From NCBI RefSeq assembly GCF_003544815.1, contig NZ_CP032100.1:868001-932000 (forward strand): DNA of 64,000 nt, in the 5' to 3' direction. The DNA comes from Arcobacter suis CECT 7833 (GTDB taxonomy: Bacteria > Campylobacterota > Campylobacteria > Campylobacterales > Arcobacteraceae). The notes under the pieces were generated by a model. It did not search any database, was not told the origin of the DNA, and saw only the letters and a list, made by a program, of their open reading frames with translations. Below, one piece after another: positions 34,382-43,636 of this stretch. A program made the position numbers and the translations under genes. Positions within the stretch are counted from its first letter, which is position 1. Every line of letters starts with the position of its first letter.

Positions 34382-35395
34382 ATGAATGCGAATTGGATTT
34401 TACCTGTACTAACTTCAAACTATGCTAATTTTTTAGCAGAAATGAAATCAAGAGATGAAGATATTGCTATTTGGTTTGACAATACAACTTCTGAAAATTT
34501 ACCAAATAAAACTAAACGATGGAATAGCTCAGGTGGTAAATTTGAGATATGGGATGGAACTACTTGGAGTGATTTATCAAATCTATATGAAATAAAAGTA
34601 AGAGATAGTGATAAGTTAAATGGTCAAACTGCATCATATTATGCAGTAGCAAATCATGGGCATACTGCTGCAACAACAACAGCAAATGGTTTTATGAGTT
34701 CTACTGATAAAATAAAACTTAATAATATTGCAGAAGATGCAAATAACTATTCTCATCCAACAGGTGATGGAAACTTGCATGTACCTGCAAATGGAATAGC
34801 AAACAATGGTAAATTTTTACAAGCAACATCAGTTGCAGGAGTTTATATTTGGGCTTCTCTTCCAACTTCAAGCTTATCAACTTTAGGGATAAATGCAACA
34901 GCAGCAGAATTAAATATTTTAGATGGAGCTACTGTTTCAACAGCAGAATTAAATATTTTAGATGGAGTTTTAATCACAGCTGAACAGTTAAATTATTTAA
35001 GTGCATTAACTGGAAATGTTCAAACACAATTAAATGCAAAAGCAGCACTTGCAAGCCCAGCATTAACAGGAACTCCAACAGCACCAACCGCTACAGTTGG
35101 TACTAATAATACACAAATAGCAACTACTGCATTTGTATTGGCAAATATTACAAATACAGTAGTAGGCACTGCAAATGCTGGGTTATCTGCAGGTGCAATT
35201 GGAAGTTATACACATGCCTCAATAATCAGTGGAGCACTACTCTCTTTAGGTGGTACCATAGCTGGTAGTGGGATTAATGCTGGTAATTCAAAACTTACTG
35301 GGGGGAGTGTCTTGACAGGTACATGGAGATATATGGGAAGAGGTTCAACCTCTCAAAGCACAGAGTCTTATGGACTTTTCTTAAGAATTGCATAA
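34382..35395 (+). CDS. Tail fibre/collar protein with short repeats
   Basis: The 337-residue product has the low-complexity style of fibres: TAAELNILDGATV and STAELNILDGVLIT repeats (172-200), then a PALTGTPTAPTATVGTNNTQ block found in many fibres and a Gly/Ser/Ala-rich end. Two exact 27-bp DNA repeats (34902-34928 and 34941-34967) could recombine and change the repeat number. Confidence 0.75.
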   Translation: MNANWILPVLTSNYANFLAEMKSRDEDIAIWFDNTTSENLPNKTKRWNSSGGKFEIWDGTTWSDLSNLYEIKVRDSDKLNGQTASYYAVANHGHTAATTTANGFMSSTDKIKLNNIAEDANNYSHPTGDGNLHVPANGIANNGKFLQATSVAGVYIWASLPTSSLSTLGINATAAELNILDGATVSTAELNILDGVLITAEQLNYLSALTGNVQTQLNAKAALASPALTGTPTAPTATVGTNNTQIATTAFVLANITNTVVGTANAGLSAGAIGSYTHASIISGALLSLGGTIAGSGINAGNSKLTGGSVLTGTWRYMGRGSTSQSTESYGLFLRIA

Positions 35396-35406
35396 AGGGG
35401 AATATA

Positions 35407-35877
35407 ATGATTTTTACAAAAATTAAAGATTTAAAATATAGTAAAGAAGATAATTCTTTTATAGATTTACTTGCTACTTGTGAAGAGTATGGGGAAATTC
35501 CAATGACTCTTAATTTAGTAGATACGGAAGATTTACATTATTTTGCAACTGGTACTTTTGATGAAGATAAAAATGAGATTTTAATACCACTTGAAGAGTA
35601 CTGTAAAAAGCAAAAAATAGCTCCTTATGTTGAGCCAGAGCAAGTTGTAATTATTCCTAATTCAATTACACCTCTTCAAGCAAAATTACAATTATTAGAT
35701 GAGGAATTACTTGATGAAGTTGAAGTAATGGTTAAAGTTGATAGAAAAATAGAACTTTATTGGACAAATGCTCAGAACTTCTATCGAAATGATGAAATCC
35801 TTTTAGGTATGGCAACAGCTCTTGGATTAAGTGATGCACAACTTGATGATTTATTTTTACAAGCGAGTAAATTATGA
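35407..35877 (+). CDS. Fibre-associated/tail fibre assembly-like protein
   Basis: From the ATG at 35407 (MIFTKIKDLKYSKEDNSF) the product has about 156 residues and ends with a helix NDEILLGMATALGLSDAQLD. Its location right after the fibre gene suggests a fibre chaperone. No strong family match. Confidence 0.5.
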   Translation: MIFTKIKDLKYSKEDNSFIDLLATCEEYGEIPMTLNLVDTEDLHYFATGTFDEDKNEILIPLEEYCKKQKIAPYVEPEQVVIIPNSITPLQAKLQLLDEELLDEVEVMVKVDRKIELYWTNAQNFYRNDEILLGMATALGLSDAQLDDLFLQASKL

Positions 35878-36119
35878 GTAAAGATCTAATAGAAAAATTT
35901 GAAAATGATAGAAAAAAAAGAAGCAGGTTAAATAGGATTTTACTCATCTTTGACCAGATGTGTAATGTTATATTTTGGGATGGAAGTCAAGATGAAACAG
36001 TTAGTTCTCATATTGGTAGAAGAATAGAAAAAGGTGAAGCGACATGGTTTGATAAAAAACTTTGTTGCTTTTTAAAAAGATTAGAAAAAAATCATTGTGA
36101 AAAAAGTTTAGGAGAGTAG
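35874..36119 (+). CDS. Small lysis-cassette protein
   Basis: The 81-residue product has FDQMCNVIFWDGSQDETVSS, a pattern of small phage proteins with the form DQ..N....G..DET.S next to holins. Exact function unknown. It overlaps the previous gene by 4 bp. Confidence 0.55.
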   Translation: MSKDLIEKFENDRKKRSRLNRILLIFDQMCNVIFWDGSQDETVSSHIGRRIEKGEATWFDKKLCCFLKRLEKNHCEKSLGE

Positions 36120-36120
36120 A

Positions 36121-36570
36121 GTGAATTTAAATGTAAATGATTTAGCAACAATCGTAAAAGTATATTTTGTAGTGGTATATAGTTTGGTAATTGTTGCTTT
36201 AGATTATGCCGAAATACCACATAAAGCATTTTTTGTTTTATGCATCTTGATGTCTGCGGACATAATAACAGGAATAATAAAAGGATTTACTCTTAAAGAG
36301 CTTTCTTCTCGTCCTATTGTTACAGGTATGCTTAGAAAAACAGGATTGCTATTAGCTATTTATTTTATTTTTTTAGGAGTTTCAGTTATCAAAGAGTTTG
36401 GTTTTATAGGTAATTTAGCTTTAGGTATGTTTATTTTGGCTGAATTAATATCAATTCTTGGAAATATTATTGCAGTTAGAGAAAAACAAAGAATAAGTGA
36501 ACATGATGCATTGATAGTTATTAGTAATGTTTTAAAAGATTTATTTCAAAAAAGGGGGAAAACAGAATGA
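36121..36570 (+). CDS. Phage holin
   Basis: The GTG-started 149-residue product has four hydrophobic segments, including the MSADIITGIIKGFTLKELSS motif and SRPIVTGMLRKTGLLLAIYF of the phage_holin_4 family. It sits between tail and spanin/endolysin genes. It permeabilises the inner membrane to start lysis. Confidence 0.82.
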   Translation: MNLNVNDLATIVKVYFVVVYSLVIVALDYAEIPHKAFFVLCILMSADIITGIIKGFTLKELSSRPIVTGMLRKTGLLLAIYFIFLGVSVIKEFGFIGNLALGMFILAELISILGNIIAVREKQRISEHDALIVISNVLKDLFQKRGKTE

Positions 36571-36920
36571 ATCCAATAAAAATATTTTTCGATAAATTCA
36601 AAATTTATTTTTTTGTAGCGTTTATATTAGCTTTTATTTATTTCTATTCTCAAAATCAAAGTCTAAAAACAGATTTGAAAATAAAAAGTGATGATCTAGT
36701 TGAACAAAAAAATATAAATGATTTAACTATAAAAGCCTATGAGCAAACTTTAGAAATTGAAAAAGAAAAAAATACTTTTGAAATTACAACACAAAAAGAA
36801 AAAGAGCCACTAATAAAAATAAGTGAAAAAGTAAAACAAGAAGTTCAAAATGTGAAAAAATATAAGGAGGTAAAACAAGATGAAAAAGAGTGTCCTAAGC
36901 TTGGTACTTTTAAGCTTTAG
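36567..36920 (+). CDS. i-spanin (Rz-like)
   Basis: One N-terminal transmembrane helix (residues 12-27) is followed by a long periplasmic coiled coil (28-105). The 117-residue size, place after the holin and overlap with a small lipoprotein gene are those of an inner-membrane spanin. Confidence 0.72.
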   Translation: MNPIKIFFDKFKIYFFVAFILAFIYFYSQNQSLKTDLKIKSDDLVEQKNINDLTIKAYEQTLEIEKEKNTFEITTQKEKEPLIKISEKVKQEVQNVKKYKEVKQDEKECPKLGTFKL

Positions 36921-37170
36921 TTTTTTATTTGTTGGCTGTTCTAGTAAAGAGCCACAAATAGTTTTTAAGCCAAAGGTGGAGTGTTTCAAATTTGAAAAAT
37001 ATGTATTTAGCGAACAAGTAGATATTGAAGCACCAGAATATATTCTTAACTTAGCAAAATTAAGAAGTGAAGAACTAAATGGTGGGATTGCTTTTTATGA
37101 ATCTCAAATTGATAGATATATTGCTTGGTGTAAAGGGCAGGAAGAAAAGGCAAAAGAGGTAAATAAATGA
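36880..37170 (+). CDS. o-spanin lipoprotein (Rz1-like)
   Basis: MKKSVLSLVLLSFSFLFVGC with lipobox FVGC gives an outer-membrane lipoprotein of 96 residues. It overlaps the i-spanin gene by 41 bp in another frame, the common spanin arrangement. Together they fuse inner and outer membranes in the last lysis step. Confidence 0.72.
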   Translation: MKKSVLSLVLLSFSFLFVGCSSKEPQIVFKPKVECFKFEKYVFSEQVDIEAPEYILNLAKLRSEELNGGIAFYESQIDRYIAWCKGQEEKAKEVNK

Positions 37171-37751
37171 AAATGATAACAGTAGCAAACGCAATAGAAG
37201 TTGGTGTAAAAACTTATTCAAATGAATATGAAGATGCGATTAATGTATTATGGAAACATAATATTCAAATAACTCCAGAGATAGATATTGTATCTTTCTT
37301 GATAGCTCAATCAGTTCAAGAAAGTAGATTTGATACTAAAGCTGTAAGTCCAATGGGTGCAGTGGGAATTGCTCAATTTATGAAAGCAACTGCTACACAA
37401 ATTGGTGAAGAGTTAAAAACTAAACTAGCATTATTTAAAGATGGATTTGATAGAGAAAATCCAGAACAATCAATTTGGGCTCAAATTTACTATATGAATA
37501 AACTTTTTAAAGTTTGGGATTTAGGAAGAACAGATGAAGAGAGATTGAAACTTGCTTTTGCTTCATATAATGCAGGAATTAGAAATATTTTAAGAGCTCA
37601 AAAAAAAAGCGGAAATAAAAAGTTTTGGAATGAAATAAAATTATCTTTACCTTTAGTCACAGGCGATAATGCAAGAGAAACAATTGGATATGTAGATTAT
37701 ATTTTCAAGTATGCTACTGATGTTCAAAAGTTTAAAATTAAGATGCATTAA
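37167..37751 (+). CDS. Endolysin, lytic transglycosylase (SLT) type
   Basis: IAQSVQESRFDTKAVSPMGA, then VGIAQFMKATATQIGE and LAFASYNAGIRNIL are the SLT domain motifs; Glu of QESRFD is the catalytic acid. The 194-residue product has no signal peptide, so it should need the holin. It is the last phage gene before attR. Confidence 0.85.
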   Translation: MKMITVANAIEVGVKTYSNEYEDAINVLWKHNIQITPEIDIVSFLIAQSVQESRFDTKAVSPMGAVGIAQFMKATATQIGEELKTKLALFKDGFDRENPEQSIWAQIYYMNKLFKVWDLGRTDEERLKLAFASYNAGIRNILRAQKKSGNKKFWNEIKLSLPLVTGDNARETIGYVDYIFKYATDVQKFKIKMH

Positions 37752-37767
37752 TTTTTTTTGTAATCTT

Positions 37768-37788
37768 AGGTTACAAATAGGTAATAAA
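37768..37788. repeat. Right arm-type integrase site pair of phage B
   Basis: AGGTTACAAA (37768-37777) and AGGTAATAAA (37779-37788) form the same 11-bp spaced pair as at 3782-3802 and, with altered bases, as at 3528-3548. It lies inside the phage next to attR. Confidence 0.55.
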
Positions 37789-37798
37789 AATAAAAAAA

Positions 37799-37822
37799 GG
37801 TAAGAGATAAAAATCTCTTACC
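37799..37822. terminator. Terminator downstream of sor, phage-derived copy, GGTAAGAG/CTCTTACC
   Basis: The 8-bp stem and 8-nt loop have A- and T-runs on either side, so the hairpin can terminate the endolysin transcript and the leftward sor transcript. Because it lies on the phage side of the core, phage B appears to bring its own terminator and so restore the end of the host gene it enters. Confidence 0.72.
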
Positions 37823-37840
37823 TTTTCGATACAGTAGTGC

Positions 37841-37884
37841 TTAGTGCTTATTCAGCTACTGATACTTCTACTGGTGTACCTTCC
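37841..37884. repeat. attR core of phage B (3' end of sor)
   Basis: These 44 bp are identical to 3600-3643. They include the stop and the last 12 codons or so of sor, so the reading frame is unchanged by integration. Confidence 0.85.
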
Positions 37885-38234
37885 CAGATACCGTGTTTTG
37901 TACAGTAACCGTGAGCTACTAAGTTTAATTTACTTCCAGTTGGAATAATTGTAAATGTAGTTGTGTTATGAGCTTTAACATTTCCTAGTGTTCCTGGAAC
38001 ATAAGAAGCTTTAGCTAATTGAATATCCCCATTATATAAAGTTACAGATTCAATATAATGATCAAAATCATCTGGATGAGTATATTCGTTACCCATTTTT
38101 ACAGTTACTTCAAATGGTTCACCTTTTTTTGCATTTGATGCACAGTGAATAAATGGACTGTGTCTATCTATTAAATCTTTTTTAGCTTCTCTTTCAACAG
38201 TATCGATATCAACATATTTGTTAATTTTTGGCAT
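37848..38234 (-). CDS. sor: Superoxide reductase, neelaredoxin type
   Basis: This enzyme reduces superoxide to hydrogen peroxide at a cytoplasmic Fe(His)4(Cys) site. The ligands are visible: His25 (RHSP), His53 and His59 (THPDDFDHY), Cys111 and His114 (CTKHGIWEG). At 128 residues it lacks the N-terminal desulforedoxin iron site, so it is class II. The usual Lys before the first His is Arg here. AGGAG precedes the ATG and an ATTATA (TATAAT on minus) lies at 38267-38272. Its 3' end is the attachment site for phage B. Confidence 0.88.
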   Translation of the reverse strand: MPKINKYVDIDTVEREAKKDLIDRHSPFIHCASNAKKGEPFEVTVKMGNEYTHPDDFDHYIESVTLYNGDIQLAKASYVPGTLGNVKAHNTTTFTIIPTGSKLNLVAHGYCTKHGIWEGTPVEVSVAE

Positions 38235-38377
38235 AGTATCTCCTAAATTTAATTATTTAAGGAAATATTATACAATAATTTTTTTAAAATAATTAAGATA
38301 TTTTTTATCCTCTTTGTAATTTATTCAAAAAAGACAAATCACCGTGTATATTTTGCTCATCTTTGATATAATAGGAT

Positions 38378-39199
38378 ATGAATAAAGAAGAATATTTTAT
38401 AAAACAATTTTCAAATAATAAAATTATTGGCGATGATGGTGCTTTTATTGATGGTTTTGTTTACTCAATGGATGCTTTTTTTGAAAATGTTCATTTTAAA
38501 AAAGAGTGGATGAGTTTAAAACAAATTGCTTATAAATCAATGATTGTAAATATTTCAGATGCAATTGTAATGAATGCAATTCCTCTATATGCACTTCTAA
38601 GTGTGGCAATTCCAAAATCATATACAAATGAAGATTTAAAAGAGTTAGTAAAAGGATTTAAAAAAGCAGCTAAGAAATTTGACATTCAAATTATTGGTGG
38701 AGATACAATCTCAAATGAAAAACTTGATATTTCAATAACTATAATTTCAAAAACATCAAATCCAGTTTTAAGAAGTGGTGTCAAAAAAAATGATTTGATT
38801 TGTCACACTGGGATTTTGGGTTCTTGTAAAGAAGATTTACAAAAACTTTTTGAAAATAAAGAGGTTTCTAAAAAATCAAAATTTATAAAACCAAAATTAA
38901 AACCATACTTTTTTTATGAAATTGCGCCATATATTACAGCTTCAATGGATATTTCAGATGGACTATTTTTTGAATTAGAAAAATTATCAAAAGCAAGTTC
39001 TGTGGGATTTGAGTTTTTTAATGAAATAGATGAAAGTATTGGCAGTTCAGGGGAAGAGTATGAAATTCTTTTTTCTTTTGATGAGAAGAATTTAGAAAAA
39101 ATAAATAAAATTGCAAAAAAACATAAAGTAGATTTAAATATATTTGCAAAAGCTATAAAAGGCAAATATAGAACTGCTTGTAAAAATCATCATTTTTAA
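38378..39199 (+). CDS. thiL: Thiamine-monophosphate kinase
   Basis: ThiL phosphorylates thiamine phosphate to the active diphosphate. GDDGAFI near the N-terminus, SDAIVMNAIPLYALLS, IIGGDTIS and MDISDGLFFELEKL are the Asp-rich nucleotide and metal sites of the family. At 273 residues it is short, as in other Campylobacterota. A TATAAT at 38367-38372 ends only 5 bp before the ATG, so the mRNA may be nearly leaderless or the real start may be further in. It is followed by truD. Confidence 0.88.
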   Translation: MNKEEYFIKQFSNNKIIGDDGAFIDGFVYSMDAFFENVHFKKEWMSLKQIAYKSMIVNISDAIVMNAIPLYALLSVAIPKSYTNEDLKELVKGFKKAAKKFDIQIIGGDTISNEKLDISITIISKTSNPVLRSGVKKNDLICHTGILGSCKEDLQKLFENKEVSKKSKFIKPKLKPYFFYEIAPYITASMDISDGLFFELEKLSKASSVGFEFFNEIDESIGSSGEEYEILFSFDEKNLEKINKIAKKHKVDLNIFAKAIKGKYRTACKNHHF

Positions 39200-39225
39200 A
39201 ATATAAATAAAATAAGGAAAAATAT

Positions 39226-40290
39226 TTGGAACAATTACAAAGATATTTAAATCACTCGAAAATTGATGTGGTTTTTAAACAAAACAAAGATGATTTCGTA
39301 GTTACGGAAATCCCACTTTATGAATTTTCAGGTGAGGGTGAACATTTAGTTTTAAAAATTAGAAAAAAAGATTTAGCAACTTGGGATGCAATAGAAATAC
39401 TTGCAAAATATCTAAATTGTAGCTCAAGAGAGTTTGGATATGCAGGACTTAAAGATAAAAATGCTATGACTGTTCAATCAATTTCAGTTCATAGAAAATA
39501 TGAAGAACAATTAAAATCTTTTCAAAATGAAAACCTAAAAATACTTGAAACAACTTACCATAACAACAAAATCAAAGTAGGGCACTTAAAAGGAAATAAA
39601 TTTTTCATTAGACTTAAAAGAGTTGGTTCTATAGAAAAAAGAAAAATCGAAGAGGCTTTAGGTTCAATCGTAACTCATGGAATTCCTAATTATTTTGGTT
39701 TTCAAAGATTTGGAATTGAGGGTGATAATTATAAAAAAGGTAAAGATATTATTGATGGAAAACTAAAAGAGAAAAGAAGGAATTTAAAGCAAATGTATAT
39801 CAATGCTTATCAAAGTTATCTTTTTAACTCTTGGCTTTCAAAAAGAATTGAAATATCAAAATTAATTGAAGCGTTTGAGCCAAAAGAGATTTATCAAAAA
39901 TTAAATCTTCCACTTGATATTGTAAAACAGATGAAAAAACAAAAACATCCTTTTAAAGTAATGACTGGTGATTTATTATCTCATTATCCTTTTGGAAAAA
40001 TTTTTACAATTGAAAATTTAGAAGAAGAATCGCAAAAATTCAATGAAAGGGATAGAGTTCCAACAGGACTTTTAAGTGGAAATAGGGTTAAAAACTCAGT
40101 TGACTTAGCTTATGAAATTGAAAAAGAGTTTGAAGAAAAAACAGGTGAAGATGGTGCAAGAAGATTTGCTTGGATTTTCCCTGAAGATATTTCAAGTAAC
40201 TATAAAGAAGAAAAAAACTGGATGGAGATACAATTTTATCTTCCAAAAGGTTCATACGCAACTGAAGTAATTGCTGAAATAATTCATTAA
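39226..40290 (+). CDS. truD: tRNA pseudouridine(13) synthase
   Basis: FGYAGLKDKNAMTVQ holds the catalytic Asp, and NYFGFQRFGIEGDN plus the long insertion domain (about 160-330) are typical of TruD. The 354-residue protein starts with TTG after AAGGA. Adjacent to thiL with a 26-bp gap; the pair is common in this group. Confidence 0.92.
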   Translation: MEQLQRYLNHSKIDVVFKQNKDDFVVTEIPLYEFSGEGEHLVLKIRKKDLATWDAIEILAKYLNCSSREFGYAGLKDKNAMTVQSISVHRKYEEQLKSFQNENLKILETTYHNNKIKVGHLKGNKFFIRLKRVGSIEKRKIEEALGSIVTHGIPNYFGFQRFGIEGDNYKKGKDIIDGKLKEKRRNLKQMYINAYQSYLFNSWLSKRIEISKLIEAFEPKEIYQKLNLPLDIVKQMKKQKHPFKVMTGDLLSHYPFGKIFTIENLEEESQKFNERDRVPTGLLSGNRVKNSVDLAYEIEKEFEEKTGEDGARRFAWIFPEDISSNYKEEKNWMEIQFYLPKGSYATEVIAEIIH

Positions 40291-40368
40291 TAATTAAATA
40301 AATATAAAATGTATTAAGTTAGAATAAGTTAAACTCCTTTAAAGTATCTAAAAAATAAAGGAAGTTTA

Positions 40369-40722
40369 ATGTCATACGAAGAGTTAATTGCCCAATTATG
40401 TGAAGTTATAAAAGAATCAGAGATTAATGCTCAATTAATTTATGATAATACAGAATCAATTGAAGAAATGATAAACAATTTAGAACTGCCTTTACATAAA
40501 AAAGATAAAGTAATAAACAAAATTTCTGATATTTTTGGTTTATTACAACATCAAGATTTACATAGACAAAAAATAGAAAGAGTTGTAAATTTTGTTTGTG
40601 AGAAAAATGATATAGATAAAAGCCAATATAATCTAGCACCAAGTGCTAAAAACATTGACTCATGTGATGAGATGTTGTCTAATGATGAGTTAGAAGCATT
40701 GATAAAACAAATGCAGTCTTAG
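40369..40722 (+). CDS. CheZ-like chemotaxis protein (tentative)
   Basis: The 117-residue helical product has ISDIFGLLQHQDLHRQKIER, which resembles the CheZ helix containing the catalytic QDxxxQ pattern, and a C-terminal NDELEALIKQMQS that could bind a partner such as a FliM-like or CheY-like protein. A chemoreceptor gene is convergent downstream. The assignment rests on short motifs. Confidence 0.45.
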   Translation: MSYEELIAQLCEVIKESEINAQLIYDNTESIEEMINNLELPLHKKDKVINKISDIFGLLQHQDLHRQKIERVVNFVCEKNDIDKSQYNLAPSAKNIDSCDEMLSNDELEALIKQMQS

Positions 40723-40762
40723 AATAAAAGAAGTTTTCTTCTTTTATCCCAATTTATTTATT

Positions 40763-42940
40763 TCAACTATTTTTTTTTATATTATTAAGATTAGTAAAAA
40801 TTTTAAAAGTATCTATTTCAACTTCTTTTGCTTTTTTATTCAAAGTTTCATTCGAGTCTTTATTTGAATTTGCATCAACTAAATCTTGCAGATTATTATG
40901 GAATTTCTTATTTAACATATCTATATTATTTATTATTTCCATATCAACTTTTTTAGTTGAATTAATCTGATTTTCACACCACTGTTTTAAACTTTGGTTT
41001 TCTTCTATTTTAAATGATTTATAATCACCTAATTTTGCATATACTTTATCTTTTGTATTTAATACTTCTACTTTTAATAAAGCAGTATCGTAAACTAAAT
41101 CTACATCAGCAACTTTATCTAAAGAGTCTTGCAAAAATGAAGCTTTAGCAGCAGCTGTTACTAAAGAGTTTGACATATTAGCAATATTTTCAGCCATAGT
41201 TGAAATTTGATCTGCAACTTGTGCATTTTTTTGAGTAGCTTGATCTAATAAATTAATAGCATCATTAATTTGAACTATTCCTTTTTCTTGTTCTTTTGAA
41301 GCACCAGCAACTTCATTTATTGTCAAAATTGTATTTGAAATATTCTCATTTAATTCTTTATATCCTTCAATCATATTATCAGATATATTTTTACCTTCTT
41401 TAGCTTTTCTGCTAGCTAATTCAACAATATTTTTAATTTCTCGAGCTGCTTCTGCACTTCTATTTGCTAGGTTTCGCACTTCTGCTGCAACTACTGCAAA
41501 TCCTTTTCCAGCTTCACCAGCAGTTGCAGCTTCTACGGCTGCATTTAAAGAAAGAATATTTGTTTGGAATGCAATTTGATCAATTACTTCAATAGCTTCA
41601 TTTATTGAGCTTACTTCTTTATTTATTTCATCCATTGATTTAGCAGTTTGATTTGCCAAATCTTGTCCATTTCTAGCAGATACTGTAACATTTTGAGCAA
41701 GTTGTGACATTTTATTTGTTGCTAATGTATTTGCTTGAATTGTTGATGTTATTTCTTCTAATGCTGCTGCTGTCTCTTCTAGTGATGCTGCTTGTTGATT
41801 TGAAGAAGTTGACAGATTATTTGAAGCACCTGAAAGGGTTTGAGTACTTTCATTTAATGCATTTCCTGTATTCATAACCATTGCTAAAATTTCAGAAGTA
41901 TTATTTCCTACAAGTTTAATACCAGCTGTTAATGAACCTAAGTTCCCATAAATTCCATCATCATCTATTTTATAATCAAATTTTGATTCTGAATAATATC
42001 TTAATGTTTCATTGATTTTATCTAAAGTATCTTTTGTACTTAAAATCATAGAATTTAATCTATTTTTTAAATCTTCAACATGTGGGTTTGATGCTTTAGC
42101 ATTTACTTTATATACAAAAAATCCATTTGCAGTTTTTTCTAAAATATCACTTGCTTCTTCTATTACAATAGCATCTTGTTTTAAACCAGCTCTTACTTTA
42201 TCCATGTAAGCATTAAATAAAGTTGCAACTTCACCTATTTCATCTTTTGATTCAACAGCTAAAGATATATTTGTATCATTAGAATGTAATAGATTTTCAA
42301 ATCCATGTTTTAATTTTTCAATTGGATTAGTAGCTCTTCTTACTATAAAGAAAATTAAACCAATAGTTATAAAAGCTAATACTACAGATATTATTGAAAT
42401 TTCTGTAATTAAAGCTCTTATTTGTATATCAGCTTCATCTAATGAAAAAGTTAAATCCATTACTCCAATTACATCACCTTCATTTTGATTACCATGACAC
42501 ATTAAACACTCTTGTGTTGCAATCATAGGTTTTATCATTCTTATATTGTGACCATTTTCATTATGTGTTTGTAAAAGTAAAGGTTGTTTAGAATCAAATG
42601 TACTTAAAACTTCTTTATCTGTTGTATATGGAATACTAGAAGGATATAACTCCATTAAAGATTTACCTTTTGCAACAGTTAAGTTTTTAACACCTTTGAT
42701 ATGTCTTGCATCTTCTTCTGCTTTTGCTATTTGTACAGGATCTCCTGTATTCATTGCATTTCTTAGACTTTGAAACATCGCAGCATTTAACATCTCTAGA
42801 TTCTCTTTTGTTTTTTCAATAGAATCTTTTGTCACTTTAGATGTTGTAAAATATACAACTGTAATACTACTTAGCGACATTAAAATAAATAGAGCAACAA
42901 TTATCTTATTACTTATTTTTTTTGTTATTAATTCAAGCAT
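40763..42940 (-). CDS. Methyl-accepting chemotaxis protein with periplasmic CxxCH haem motif
   Basis: The 725-residue receptor has TM1 (13-33), a periplasmic domain with CLMCHG (CxxCH at 145-149) of the DUF3365/Tll0287-like type, TM2 (about 178-200), HAMP, and the cytoplasmic signalling hairpin ([20 protein letters not shown]). The last 110 residues, with a QWCENQ segment, could be a degenerate zinc-binding CZB-like domain. A c-type haem suggests redox, oxygen or nitric-oxide sensing. It faces the CheZ-like gene. Confidence 0.85.
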   Translation of the reverse strand: MLELITKKISNKIIVALFILMSLSSITVVYFTTSKVTKDSIEKTKENLEMLNAAMFQSLRNAMNTGDPVQIAKAEEDARHIKGVKNLTVAKGKSLMELYPSSIPYTTDKEVLSTFDSKQPLLLQTHNENGHNIRMIKPMIATQECLMCHGNQNEGDVIGVMDLTFSLDEADIQIRALITEISIISVVLAFITIGLIFFIVRRATNPIEKLKHGFENLLHSNDTNISLAVESKDEIGEVATLFNAYMDKVRAGLKQDAIVIEEASDILEKTANGFFVYKVNAKASNPHVEDLKNRLNSMILSTKDTLDKINETLRYYSESKFDYKIDDDGIYGNLGSLTAGIKLVGNNTSEILAMVMNTGNALNESTQTLSGASNNLSTSSNQQAASLEETAAALEEITSTIQANTLATNKMSQLAQNVTVSARNGQDLANQTAKSMDEINKEVSSINEAIEVIDQIAFQTNILSLNAAVEAATAGEAGKGFAVVAAEVRNLANRSAEAAREIKNIVELASRKAKEGKNISDNMIEGYKELNENISNTILTINEVAGASKEQEKGIVQINDAINLLDQATQKNAQVADQISTMAENIANMSNSLVTAAAKASFLQDSLDKVADVDLVYDTALLKVEVLNTKDKVYAKLGDYKSFKIEENQSLKQWCENQINSTKKVDMEIINNIDMLNKKFHNNLQDLVDANSNKDSNETLNKKAKEVEIDTFKIFTNLNNIKKNS

Positions 42941-43047
42941 GACACCAGCCTTTTTTGTTTAAGTGTATTTATTATATAATGAACTTCATTTATTAAATAT
43001 TAATTAAATATTAAATTCAAGATTTTATAAGATAAAGAGTTAGAATA

Positions 43048-43611
43048 ATGATAGTCGGGCTTATAGGAAAAATAACAAAGAAAGAACCAACGTTATTAAA
43101 TGTAAATGTAAGTGGAATAATTTACGAAGTTTTTGTTTCAATAAATTGTAGTTCAAAAGTTATTTCTGATGAAGTAAAGCTTGAAATCACTCATATAATT
43201 AGAGAAGATTCTCAATCTTTGTATGGATTTTTAGATGTAAATGAAAAAAAACTTTTTGATACGGTTATTAAAATAAATGGTGTAGGTCCGAAAGTTGCCC
43301 TAGCAATTTGTTCTACATTTACACCAACATCTTTTGCACAAATTGTAAATGATAATGATGTTACAATGCTAAAAAGAGTTCCAGGACTAGGTCCAAAAGG
43401 TGCAAGTAGAATATTAGTTGAGCTTTCAGGGTTTATAGTTGATTCACATGATGGAAGTGATAATACAGCATTCTCTTCTTCATTTGAAGCAGCACTTGCA
43501 TTAGAATCTTTAGGATTTAAAAAAGATTTAGTTTCAAAAGTATTAAAAACTTGTGTGAGTGGAAATACAAGTGATTTAGTAAAAGAAGCATTAAAAAAAT
43601 TACAAAAATAA
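43048..43611 (+). CDS. ruvA: Holliday junction DNA helicase subunit RuvA
   Basis: The 187-residue protein has the N-terminal OB fold, two helix-hairpin-helix motifs ([12 protein letters not shown] and [16 protein letters not shown]) and the C-terminal RuvB-binding three-helix domain ([17 protein letters not shown]). It binds four-way junctions and loads RuvB. First gene of a rightward cluster with ddl. Confidence 0.95.
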   Translation: MIVGLIGKITKKEPTLLNVNVSGIIYEVFVSINCSSKVISDEVKLEITHIIREDSQSLYGFLDVNEKKLFDTVIKINGVGPKVALAICSTFTPTSFAQIVNDNDVTMLKRVPGLGPKGASRILVELSGFIVDSHDGSDNTAFSSSFEAALALESLGFKKDLVSKVLKTCVSGNTSDLVKEALKKLQK

Positions 43612-43636
43612 AATATATTTATAAAAAAGGAATTTG

